From the NCBI RefSeq assembly GCF_019649055.1, contig NW_026570236.1:1116001-1180000 (forward strand): a DNA stretch of 64,000 nucleotides. Direction: 5' to 3'. This stretch comes from Paramacrobiotus metropolitanus (Eukaryota > Tardigrada > Eutardigrada > Parachela > Macrobiotidae). Below are positions 50,101-62,400 of the stretch, piece after piece. A program made the translations under genes and the position numbers. The notes beneath the pieces are model-generated. The model worked only from the letters and a program-made list of their open reading frames with translations. It was not told the origin of the DNA and searched no databases. Position 1 is the first letter of the stretch; the number at the start of each line of letters is the position of its first letter.

Positions 50101-51917
50101 CAACGTATGCAAGTCGTTAGAATAAGTGATAATTTTGTTAGACAGCGATATTCTTTTATGGGACACAGGCATGCCCATTCCGGGCAGTGAAGATGTGAAA
50201 GGTCACCGAGCAGGGTAGGCCAGAGTTTCACGGCGGATGTTAGCCCCGGTTAACGATGGCTAAACTGCACCCGGCCGCCGTGCATGATAAGCAATTTGCA
50301 AATAATTTTTATTTTTAGATTGCACTTTTGACAAGTTGTCAGTATTGATGCCCGTTAGGCCGGGCCGACGCGCACAGTCGGCACTAGCCGGATCGGGGCG
50401 AGCTGGCGTAAAGAGTTGCATATTACACACCAACACGTTCATATACGGATCTTTATTAAATGGGCGACCTCATATTTGGCCGTGTGTGAGTGTAATGTCG
50501 AGAGGCTCTGTGGCTCTCTTAGAGCGCGGGTTATATTAGCAGTGAAGCGTTGAGATTTTTTTGTTCAAGTTATGTATTTTTCGGGGTTAGGTCAATTAGG
50601 GGACCTTGGTGTAAGTGCTCAACTGTGTGTGCCTGTGTCTCTCTCTATCTCTCGGCTGTGTGTGTGTTGATGGGAGCTGTGTGAAAAACAAATTGCCCCA
50701 CTATCCTCTGAGCATGACTAACATATTACCGGGTTAGTTATCAATTTATAAATGGATAGGAGCCGCTTGATATATTATACGTGTTCTGTCAGGGACACAG
50801 ATCGATGGCTTCCCATCAACGCCATCGTTATTTATTTTCAGCCAAATGTTAAAGGACTCCAACGAACTCCATCTGCCTCTATGAGCATATGTTAATCAGG
50901 CTCAATCGTTTGAGATATGTTTGCTGTGTTTTACGGTGTGCATCCCTAACGAAGGTCGACGCAACTTGTAACCTCAAGTGCGACCTATTCGCCGAAACAT
51001 GCACTGTATAAGATTTATAGATCTTTGAATGCATCCTCATTGACAAATGCTCATTTTCCAACAAAGTCAATAATTAAAAATTTGAAGCTGCAGTTTGCTG
51101 CTTCACTCGACAATTAATTTAGTACAAAAACAACTACTAGTAAATTAAAATTTTAGCAGAATTTGAATGTACTGCAATTCAATTAAATCCTCATTTCTCC
51201 AATCGCAAATGTAATAAGCGAAGTTTATTTTTGCACCATTTTCTCGGCTATATTGCGCGATGAATCGGAAACTATCTCGCGCTAAACCTATGTGCTGAGC
51301 CGCAGAAAACAAACACTTTCGTAGTGCATGGGTCTTTTGAGAAGCTCTAAAGCCAAGTCGAAAATACAGAACCTTTGAAGAATTATGGCGCAAAGGATAA
51401 TTTCTCTTTTTTCCTTGCGCAAAGATAATTCCTTAATTTGTTGTTTGTAATGTAGCATTTTCGGCTAGTACGCTGACCCGGTGGCCTCGCCAGAGATTAA
51501 CGAAAAATTAAGTAATCGAAAGATATGTGATATCGCAGTTTTTAAGTCCTTTTACGTATCCACATGCTAAGACAATGCGGCCAAAAACTAAGTAGACGTT
51601 TCTTTGATTTTGTAGATGCTGCACAGTTGAGCGACGCTCTCTCGGTCGAACAGCTACAGGAAAGGTCACAGTGCGCCCTGGCCGAGTATACCGCCACGAC
51701 GCCGATGCGCTTCGGTAAACTGCTACTGCGGCTGCCCGGCCTGCGTATGGGCAGCAGTCACATGATTGAATCGCTGTTTTTTTCCCGTCTAACCGGCGGA
51801 AAAAGCGTATCCATCGACAACATCCTCCGCGACCTACTCATCAGCGGCATCAGCGGAAGCGGCTATAACAGCGCATGGCCATATCCGGTCGCTCCGGCAC
51901 TTCCGCCTTGTCAATAG
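44191..51917 (+). CDS. NR2F: COUP-TF / seven-up orphan nuclear receptor (413 aa)
   Basis: Three exons: 44191-44581, 46623-47171, 51616-51917; phases close. The DNA-binding domain begins at residue about 61 with [20 protein letters not shown] and [19 protein letters not shown], and ends [17 protein letters not shown]. Both four-cysteine fingers and the P-box EGCKS are intact. The exon junction falls right after the DBD, then AVQRGR as in COUP-TFs. Ligand-binding domain: [71 protein letters not shown], ending [14 protein letters not shown]...WPY. Members are nuclear factors that bind AGGTCA repeats and control neural and eye fate. A lone Met six bases after the start (MASIM) makes the exact start uncertain. 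Introns of 2.0 and 4.4 kb are long for this window. AATAAA at 52330. Confidence 0.97.
47172..51615 (+). other. long second intron of NR2F
   Basis: 4.4 kb between LBD exons, by far the longest intron here after allowing for transposon-filled ones. No nested gene seen. GC-rich patches at about 48.2-48.5, 49.1-49.3 and 50.2-50.4 kb stand out from AT-rich background and could be intronic enhancers or unrecognised repeats. Confidence 0.5.
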
Positions 51918-54900
51918 GGCCAATGAGCGAAATCACGGGATAATGATCCGGGGCAGAAATATATATACCGGCAAACCGATGGATGGGTTCTCTCCATTTC
52001 CACTGCCGATATGCGTGTATGGAAAAAGTACAACGATGCGTGCACACGCGCGCGTGTACGCTTCGCAGTCTCTGTTGCGCCAATCAAACTATCTGCTATG
52101 CACTCACTGTTCCATACCAAATAATGAAACAAGTTCCTAATTATTAAGTTCTTTTAAGTGACGTTGTGAATTTCTTTTAGCAAAGTGCAAGTTTGTAAAG
52201 TGAATTATTTCGAAGGAATTATCCGCATTAATACTGGCCCGATCCCGAGTGAAAGTTCTCCTAATTCATGCTGGTTTTTGGTTTTTCTTAATTGTTTTAT
52301 TATTGTTAGAGCGACGGACGAATGGACGGAATAAAAACCACTGAATTAAGAATTCCAAATCTCTTGCTTAACATACAGTACAAAATTCTGGATACGCAAA
52401 AATCGTATGACAGTAATTATTACAAAAAGCAGCGAGATAATATTTCTTTCCGACCGTTTAATATCGAGGTCACCTTCGTGCAAATCTACATATGTAATCT
52501 CTAACACTGCATGGTTTATATGGATTCCATCGATCGTGTATGCACAAGCCATTAAAAGTCAGCAAAACCGGCAAATTTAATTAAACTATTTAAAGAAATC
52601 ATTTGCGGTGTATGGACAACAAAGACATTCAGTTGATTAGCGACAAAACCGTTATTTTCAAGCGGAAAAGCCAATAAAAGCCGGCTTGCATACAGTGCAA
52701 ACATGGTAGCCGGAAAAGAAAACATGACGGCCATTGCGTATACAGAGAAAATGAGAAAAGACGGATGACGGATGAATGAGCGTCCCAATGTCGTTCATAA
52801 GGGATTTGAGTTCATTAGGCGCACATGCACACACAGCTCCATGATGATTTGACTGCGAGCGCCACTAAAGACCAGATACATCGCCCGATCGGCATCGGTG
52901 TGTGCTCTACTTCCAGGCACCGTGTGCGTCTGTAACGCGCAGCCATTTGGACAATTGTTAATCGATAAGTGTCGCAAAGGGCAGTTGAAGAAAATTTCGG
53001 GCTCTAAGCACGCAATATGTATTTGTCGGTCCGCGTGCCATTTCCCAGCTTTGTCAAAAGGTCATCCCCTGCCCCTTTCCGCTCTAGAAAAATATATAAA
53101 TCATTCATCAGCAATCTGCCGTCGATGTACTGGAAGAACTTTGCGCTCAATGACGTTCAAAAATCAATATGACATATTATTACAATAACAGTTTAAAATT
53201 GCAAAACTGATTCACTTGAAACATATTCTTAAATTTTGGTTTGTAAATACAAAGCACGCATGAGACTCGGGTAGAATTAGTGTTATTATTAAATTATTTT
53301 AAATTAGAACAAATTTTATCTCGTAGAAGCAGGTACACGCATTATTTATACAACCATACTGACTTATGCACCCCTTGTTCCTTATTAAAATAGTTGTCGT
53401 GAAAACCGTAGTACTCGTACATTGGCTAAGCAAAACCTCACGAGCAAACAGGTTAATTCTTGGTTCTGCAGAAACGGACATAAAGTCCAGAAGCTGTCTA
53501 GAAATAATTGCTTAAAAACATTTTGTTAATGGTTGCAGTGTGTTCTGACCATTTTTGTTTTCAATCATATGTAGTTTCATTCATTATCTCAAAACCGTGC
53601 AGTACGAATCGCTTGAATAATTAACTTCACCATGTTCACCAATGTGTCGTTCGAAATGTACGCCGAATTTTTTTAATCCTATTTCCAGTGCTCCTGCGTC
53701 AGTTTTGCATTCGGTAGACGACCAGCCTTCCAAGAAAGTAAATAAAACAAGTAGTGGGATGGAAATTATACACCACGCTTCGAAGCGACAAAGTGCCAAC
53801 ATGGTATAAAACTTGCTATTACATACAGCGAACTAATTGGATGGCGCCCCGGCATTTGAATTAAGGCTAATCCGGTATTGGGCCGTTTGACACGCCGGCC
53901 CCATCGGTCCGCAGACACAACTGCCGGATGATCCCGGAAATAGAGCGCCGGCGACCCGGCGGACCCCGGGAGCAGCACCCGCGCCGTGACCTCATCCCGC
54001 CCATCTGTTAAGTACCAGTCAACCGGCCCCATCCACTAATCCCCCATCATCACTGCACAGCACTCTCGCTCTCTCCGGCATCTGATGGGCCCCGACGTGC
54101 ATTCAACGCTAATCCACCGACATATATACAGCTACACACAAAACGCCGGCAACGCACTAAATATACACATCCATGGCACTATGACCAAATGGAACTAGTG
54201 TCCCTTTTGATGGAAAACAGCTGCAGTCGGTTGGCGTCGGGCCGAGTAAGGCCGTGACCTCATTATGGCGCACGGCAGTGTAATCGGCTGTGGATGACCT
54301 CGGAGGTCAGCAACGCTCTATGCTGCGCGCTGCGGATTGAAAGGATGGGGGAAGGAGATGCGGCGGCTGTCGCGACTGCTGGAGCAGCATGAGTAGTGAG
54401 GGAGTTGGGACAATGCGCAGTGCCGGGAACAACAGCGGCCTGATTGGACAGAATGGAACGCCAGCTGCACGGCTGAGCTATGCCTATTGACTGCCGCTCT
54501 ATGGACGTTGATTTATCACTCTGTCGTTTGGACGAAGTGGGGATTGTGTTCGGAGCCAGTGAGTGCACGGCTTAATCCTGGACAGTGAGCAATGATGGGT
54601 TATTATGCCGCGAATGGCAACGCTAACAACACCATTGATTACTTGGGCTAGGTGGGTGTGGCGAGGCGAGGATGTTAGCAAAGGGGATCTTCATAGCTGC
54701 ATCCCATTTTTTTAAAAAAAGAAACCGCCTGCGTGCAAACAAATATTTGCTTAAAACACACAGCAAGAGAAAAAACTTAAGTTTTTTAAATAAAATGGGC
54801 ATTTCGTTAATATTAAAAAACTATACCTGCAGATCTGTTCGCAAACTCGAATTCAGAGCCACTGTAAAAAAACGTGGTTTGGTAAATAATTATACGTCTT

Positions 54901-57900
54901 TGTCCGTAATCACACACTGAGCAGTGCATTAGTGCCGGTAAATTAAGAATTACTTTTTAAGTAAAGTGTATATTGCATTAATTTATATGAATTACCTATA
55001 AAATGTCTGGGATTTAGGCGTTTGTTAATCAATTTGAATCTATTTTCAGCTGTTAGAGTGTATTAACCTGGAGCACATTATTTGATAATAAATCATAAGA
55101 AGAACACTTATTCTGATTAAAAACGCAGTATGTGCTCGTGTTCTTAATGTCGTTATTACGCTTCATTAAACCGATCGTCTGCTTATAATAATAACCAGTA
55201 ACCACTGATTATGCACAACGGGAGTTCGTCTATGTATCCACATAATTAAACGATGAGAATAGGTTTATTAGTACAATGCAACCGCGGCGCGCGGCATCCT
55301 GGTCGAAGGGGATGTCACCTGTAGACCGTTTTCCCTGTCTTGTAATTCATGTGTAATCCAGGGAAAATACCGGGTATCAACAGGAAATCATGGACAATGG
55401 TAAAGCCTGATTTTAAAAGGTAATTATTGTTGTTGGAAGGCTTTAACGCCACAGTAAAATGGTATGATGCCATTCAGTTGTCCAGCCGGCGTTACGAAAG
55501 ACTGCCCAACCTGGTCAGTTGTGTGTCGTCGTCTGCGTTTCGAATTTCGTAGCGTGTCGAAATTAAATTCTCACAATTAGCGGATCCACTGGAGAGTGAC
55601 CATATTTCTCTGGAAATGTGTATCACAGTGAGAATGCTCCGCCGGTGCATGAAATTAATGGAATGCACACAGTACGGTTTCACAGAAGATCTGGATCAAC
55701 TCTGACTGACGTACAAATTATACATATGCGACCAGGCGGTCTGGATTACCTGGGATTGGGTCAGTGTTTATCTGCTGCGGTTTTATTTTTTTAAAAGATT
55801 AAATAAATTTGTGATTTGATTTCCTATGAAAAAATAGCCATTAGGATGTAAATGTTGAAGCGATTCAAGAGTGAGTTAATTTATCTTTTATTAGAGATTT
55901 AAAGATTTCAATCAAATTTTTGAAAAAGTATTTATAAAAATGCAGGTATATTTATCGATTTTGAAAAGTGTTTATAAAAATAAAATATTTAAAAGCATTC
56001 TATATTTCATGGAAGTACTCTGTAATTTCCGTAATTTTTAAAATTGTTCTACTTCTAAGGCAGTGTGGTGATCGGCTACAAAATCTGGAAATGCACTGAA
56101 GAGTCATAATGGGGCCTCGTTCAGAACCGGTATGGAAATTTCGGAGTGAAATTACAGGGCTTCTTCAGTGTGATTCTAACCATACATAAGCGGACTAGGT
56201 AAGGCTTAATTTGTTTGCACAGTGTGACTACTCCCTTTGCAGTATGGCAGCGATTGCCGTCCAATGAAGCGGTAAGAGAAATTTAATTCTGTGACAATAC
56301 TGCAGGTGCGATGCATTACCCTTCCCTCATCGGCTGTAATCACAAGAAGAATCCTATTGCCGGCACAATCCCCTGTTAAACTTTAAAGCCCATGGAAATC
56401 AGAGGTGAGATCTGGCCGTTGTCGTTGAGAGAGCATCCAAGGTGAAGTCACCGCGCAACGGCCTATACTCTCGGCTCCCATTTAGACCCGTGCGACCTTC
56501 TTGGCCTGGTGATGATTAAGACAAGATCATGAGGAGATAATTGTTCTTTTCATGATCGGCACATAATTCCCGTGTTTGCCGTTGGTCCATTCATTCTTTT
56601 CAGTGCCGATCTGATCGGGTTAGACCTGTCTAAGATGCAGGCTAATGGTAAACCAAATAATGGAGGCAGGCTGCCCCCATCGGCATTTCTCCATATTCGT
56701 TGGCACTTTGTAAAACTGGAACAATATAATTATTAAAGCGGTAAAATTAATAAGAAAGCACATAAATCAATAATCGCGAATTCCGTTTGCTGCTCGTTTA
56801 GGGCCAATAATTTCGGTTTTTATACGAATTTAACGTTAAATTAGAAATGCATTTTACTGCACGGTAGAGCAATATTATTCACGTTAAAGTACGTAATATT
56901 CGGATGGTACTACTATAATAGTATCTGTACTGTATAATGCGACACAGCTTATTTTTTGCAATAACGATTATACTACGGTTACAAATTCCAAAAACAATCA
57001 ACAATTCCAAATTCCATTTTTTGCAATCGGAATCTGCATTGCACATGCAAGAGCACAACAAACTATACCCAATGAAGAATTAAAAAGAACTAACATACAA
57101 AGAATGTACAACTAATTAACGTGGTAAGAAGAATCGAATACTGGGGGCGGGAACATCGTTTGGTAAAATACGGTTTATAATGGGTAGGATAAAATATAAA
57201 TACAATAAAACGGTTTCTGTTCGTCATGAAAAATAAAAAAATACGCAACAAACTATACCCGCGTATAAAGTTGCATATGAGACGATGAGCCACTGCCAAT
57301 GTTTTCGTTGATAGGCATCTCTAAAAGTGCGAAGCAATCGCTTTCTGTGAAATCTAAATAAAATTTTACATTAAAATATTAAGAAACTTCGGTTCGAAGC
57401 TGTTCATTCTACGAGCCGTATGTTTTTTCGTACGCGTATATAAATATTTCAAGAAAAACTGAATTGAAGCGACAATATCTGTTGCACTTGTGTGCAATGT
57501 GCGCTTATCATTGCGTTTACAATTTTTCGTTCCCTATACAAAATAGGTTGTAACATTTTTCCAGTTAGGTATATCTGTATAAGCGAGTGTTTTGCAACAA
57601 CATTATTAATTTTGAGATCAGTAATGCATGCTGACCATCCAGCATCCATCGTTTTATCCTTGACGCTGTCCAGTAGAATCTTGTAAAGCATACTTAATTT
57701 TATACTACATAATATATGCAGCAACATGCAGCGTGAGTATGTGAGTATGTACTACAGTAACAGTACTCGTACTAGTACAAGTACACAGTCTGCATGCGCG
57801 CCCTCTCCAGCAACACGCAGCAAATATAGATATTAACGTTTCTGAATTCAAAGTTTGAGAAATTGTGTGATTTTTTAAAAAAAAAGTGGAACTCGTGAAT

Positions 57901-58510
57901 ACGAGAAATGTATACGCTTGAAAAGTCAAGATACTTTGCTTCTAGGAAGCCAACATCGTTTTTTGCCACTTCGCTACACTGCACTCCAATATACAGCCCC
58001 ACGTAGTCGTAAAGCGCAAAAGGACACTTATTCTACAATACTTAAATTCTGGTATGCGGCACTTTAAGTTTACATATTATATCTCCAGAAATTGGCTTTT
58101 GTCTTTAATGAGATTTAAGAACTGAATCAAAAAGCTGCAGCAACCAACTTCTGTCATAATGACTACGAATAATGTTTATGTATATCTATTCATACGGTGT
58201 ACGTGCTCAAACAATATGCAACAATATCGCGAGGAAAATACCTAAAAGCCTGATGGCGGTGCGAACGGTGCTATAAACAGTAAACAGTTTAATTTATTAG
58301 CCGATGTCAATACGGCACTGCCACTAACTATATAAAACGGTAACAAACGCTTTAACGGATGCAACGGAACAGAAAGATATTTTAAAATTTCATCTCACTT
58401 AATGTTGTTTGCCCAGGCTGCTAAGAAAATCCTTAATTATTCTGCCGAAGTTGGAACCCTCTACCCAGTGTGGATATTTTAGTTTATCTTTCCATACACT
58501 TTGGTTTATC
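51918..58510. other. gene-poor region downstream of NR2F
   Basis: No exon chain or RNA gene that I can support. A GC-rich block at about 53.85-54.65 kb has open frames on the minus strand (53766-54032, 54263-54568) without family resemblance. An AT-rich block at 56.7-57.5 kb and a GTAC-rich stretch at about 57.75-57.79 kb are also present. Confidence 0.55.
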
Positions 58511-58829
58511 ATGAACATTTTGCGATGGTGTTTCTGCATTATTTTGATTGCCTGCGCCTTAGTAAGTCCGTTAAACTTAAGTAGAATACTTTGTAATAAA
58601 CCGTACTATCCTGGCAGAAATTTGTTTTATCTTCAAGATTAGGTGATCATTTAATGCTTGTTTTCAGATAGCGCAAGCGGAAGGAAAGAAGTGCGAAGAC
58701 CAAATTGGTCAGCACTGCAGTAAGAAACAGCCATGTTGCGGTCAAACGAAGAAACATCAGATGCTGTCTTGTTATCCGGGAACCGATAAAGAAGGAAACG
58801 GAAAGTGCCAAGAATTCAAAAATGCCTAA
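58511..58829 (+). CDS. small secreted six-cysteine (knottin-like) peptide, 70 aa
   Basis: Two exons, 58511-58561 and 58668-58829, phase 0. Exon 1 and the start of exon 2 give a signal peptide (MNILRWCFCIILIACALIAQ, then AEG). The mature part has six cysteines spaced C-x7-C-x5-CC-x10-C-x11-C (KKCEDQIGQHCSKKQPCCGQ; LSCYPG; GKCQEF). This C-C-CC-C-C order matches inhibitor-cystine-knot folds found in antimicrobial, protease-inhibitor and toxin-like peptides, but loop lengths vary widely and I recognise no specific family. An ATTAAA poly(A) variant lies at 58930. The intron placed at the signal peptide is common in secreted-peptide genes. Function unknown; a toxin role is not implied. Confidence 0.75.
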
Positions 58830-59427
58830 CCGATCGACTAATCATCAGGATCGAGAACGACGTTCCCAACCGATTATGTGGTTGGATTTACAAGCCGTAC
58901 AAATAGTACTGTATAAAATGATTACTTTTATTAAAGTTTGTGGACGTGCAGCTGCACGTATACTGCAGTATACGTATATATACATATACTTCAACTAAAA
59001 ATTAACAAAACTGTCCCATCGTTATATTTCTGTGCTGCGATGCTTGGGCCACGTATTCGTACGGTGTGATGTAAAAAAAGTCTCGACATACTTACCATGG
59101 TGAACATAATCTATTTCTTTTACTGAACCGCAGGTACATATTTGTAACCTTGCTTTCCCTAAGTTGCTGCTCATTGTTAAGTTTCGACTTTTCCAAATAA
59201 AAGCTGTTTTCAGCGGTTAATATTCTCTATATAGATATGTACTGACGCACATGTTGTTTATATTTTGCACTGAAGACTACTGTCGCAAATGTTTACGGCA
59301 TTCTTGTTATATAGATACAAGACCAAAAGGCGGCATTAGATTACTTTACCCCACGACGTGTCTGGTGTATGCATTTTATTCCTGTGCGTTCCAGGAGTCC
59401 GTGTATTTGCATGCGTAAACCTTTATC
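58830..59427. other. spacer between the knottin-like gene and the receptor cyclase gene
   Basis: Holds the 3' UTR of the small peptide gene (ATTAAA 58930, AATAAA 59196) and the promoter of the cyclase gene. Nothing else recognised. Confidence 0.5.
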
Positions 59428-62400
59428 ATGCAAGCACAATATGCTATCGTCAACTTTTTGTTGTTATACTGGAGTAAATCAGCTGGCGGTCAGATGCACA
59501 TTGCGGTGCTGAGTACCGGCAAAATGTACAATTCGGGCTACGGGATGGCAGCGTCCACCGCGGAGATAGCGGTGGAGAACATGCGGAAACAGTATCCCGG
59601 GAGCCTGCAGAATATGACAGCGGTATACAAAAACCTTGACGGACCACTTGTCACACCCTGTTCAATTCAGGATGAAGACGCCATACGCATGGCAATGACG
59701 GAGTTGTATGGGGACAATCAACTGACTGGCACTGGACTGACCGTCACCATTGGTACTTTAGGTAAGCGTACTAATAAACTTGTCAATTTCCGGTTTCAGA
59801 TGTACATATATATAAGCTACTGTTACATCAGAATTATTATAAAACTTTACAAAAATAATAATACTCTTATTACGAATTACAACATTTCATATATTATCTT
59901 TCATGTTCCAGTGATGCTTCTCTATAAGTACAGTCGTACTGATTAACATTAACCTTTTGTATCTTGTGCATTATATTTTTCCAACATATAGTGTTCAGTT
60001 TCCTGAGAATCGGTTTTTTATACTTTATGATGTAACCTTTGGTGTTATTATATTATCCAGTAAGTGCTATTGAGGAGGAGTCCTAGAGTAGATTTATAAA
60101 ATTAACTACGCTTTCGTTTGCTTAATTACAAGAGCCCGAAACCCCGATCGGTGATCGACAGAACGATATATACTGAAACAGTTATCGATTAAATCAATTA
60201 ACTTAGCCTTTCGGTTACATTTTTAGCTTGTGCCACTGGATTTCAAGCTGTTGGTGATTTTGCAAGAGGTAACCACATTCATTTTTCGGAGTTATACTTG
60301 CGTTAGGTTGATTCTTTTACAGCTTACAAATAGTTAGGTATTCATGAACACTTGTATTTCTGGTTTTCTAGAGCTGGACAATGTGGCGCTATTTTCGTAA
60401 GACCTATTCCTGCACTTTTTATGGTTAGATCCAGGGGTATCTTTGCTACTGTAGCACGAACTCTTGCTATTAATTTTTGTTTAAATTATGCATACGAGTA
60501 TAGAAATTATTTAAAAAATGTACAGTGATTACAAACTTCGTGGAAAATATTCTTTATGCCACGCTGTTTTGATGCTATGTAACACTCTGCGAAATAAACT
60601 GGATATTTTTTTCGACAGCTCTGAAAATACAGTGGAGCTTGCTGATCCATACCGATACCCTACAGGTAAAATTCTCAGTCAAAATCAGTTTTCACGTACT
60701 AAGTAACTAAAAGGATGCACGCTTGTGTGCTGCACGACAGCACGAGTACACACAATCGCAGCTATTAGCGAATTACGTCAAATATTTAGCCGTGGTGTTT
60801 GTGGAGCTATGTATTTGTTGACTATAATTATCACATAATATACAGTATCTAACATAAATTGGTTTCTTGTGGTTGTGACAGTGATAACTGCCGGTTCGGT
60901 GATGATGACAATTTTTGGGGATATGTTTGTGGCATTACTGGAGAAGTTTAAATGGAAAAGTGTTGCCTTTATTGAGGATCAACTAATTGACTCGCCCAAA
61001 AACAGGATGCGCTATAAAGAAACTTGCCGGTATAACCGGGAAGCGCTGGAGAAAAACCGTACCATTAACATCCAGTTCAAACAGATTAATGTCAATGCCA
61101 CAAGCGTGATCGCGTGGCGGGAAGCGTTAACTGAGGCCTCACAGTTTACTCGAAGTAAGGACAGCTAATTATCAAAAAACTGTTACAAGCAAACGGAATG
61201 ATATTGATTGATTTTATTTAACGCAGTTATTATGTCCTGTACAACCGGCAAAAAGCAGAAGGATTTCTTGGTGCGTATTTTTTCCATTTCTGTAGTAAAC
61301 TATTTATTGATTACAGATACTTAATACCTAGCTCGTATTATAGTCTGCAACAAATATGCAATTTGCAAATAAGAATTTTTGTAATCCCATGATTGTGAAT
61401 TTTTACAGGAAACAGCTGTTGATCTTGGCATGGTTTCTGGAGATTACGTACGTTGTGCGCAGTATTTAAGGAAAACAACCGGTTGCAAACTTGGCTTTAC
61501 CATAATCAGTTATTTAAACAATCTCGAGAAGCTATGAATGCCAACGATGTCTCTTCAGTTAATTAATGTTCTTGCCGATTGTCGCAGGTATTGATTATGG
61601 CTTACACGTACGTGGTCGCTGATGATCCGTTCTTCGAGTACGATCCCAACAACACGGTAAGGGAACATGCTGTTTAGCATAATAAATTAATCGTATTTAT
61701 TTTGCGATACATTTCGATTTTAGAAACTCGCCAGCGCAATTGATTCTGTATTGGTCATACGTCCATTTGTACCGGATTTTTCCGGAATAAACAAAATTAT
61801 GAAAACCGTCGAAGAGCGCCGATTGCAGACGTTCAATATAAGCGGAACCGACCTTGAAGTATGTCTCTATAAACTAACAACTAATTAAAATAATTACAGT
61901 GGCGGTCCAGGCGGAGTAACGCTGATTGATCAGACGCGTATATGGAACTAAATTATTGCTTCCTTTACTACTGCGCAGTGGCGAATTTGATTAGCGTAAC
62001 CCGAAACTATTTCCGGAATTTTTTTCACAGGCTAATGAGTTTGCCGTGACGCTGTACGAATCAATCGAATCAATTTCTCAGGTGACAACAAAAACGCTGA
62101 AAATGTCTAGTAATTTGGTTACAATAATTAGATGAGTCTCGTAGATCTTTGATACGTACTACGCAGCTAAGCGGAATGTGAAGATTAGCGGCTTGGACTT
62201 TGCCAATTACTTCAATAACGCCACCTTCAATCTGACATCGGAGAAGATTACATACCACAATAAACTCCGCGTCAGCGAACTGCAAATTAAACAGTTCAAC
62301 AAAGAAACCTTGACCTTTGATGTGCGGTGCCGTTTTTGCATTACCATTCTCTTTAATAAAACCATCACAGTAAAACCGAGATTATTGTTTTCTATGCTGC

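Noticed and set aside
40841-53066. Identical 14-mer GTCAAAAGGTCATC at 40841 and 53053, containing an AGGTCA half-site, flanking the nuclear receptor gene
   Set aside because: Chance recurrence of some 14-mer in 64 kb is expected, and AGGTCA half-sites are common; autoregulation would need binding data.
53766-54568. Two minus-strand open frames in a GC-rich block (88 and 101 codons)
   Set aside because: No family resemblance, no splice context and low-complexity composition; likely a by-product of GC content.
57370-57420. GGTTCGAAG word resembling a tRNA T-arm
   Set aside because: No upstream A-box or foldable cloverleaf within range.
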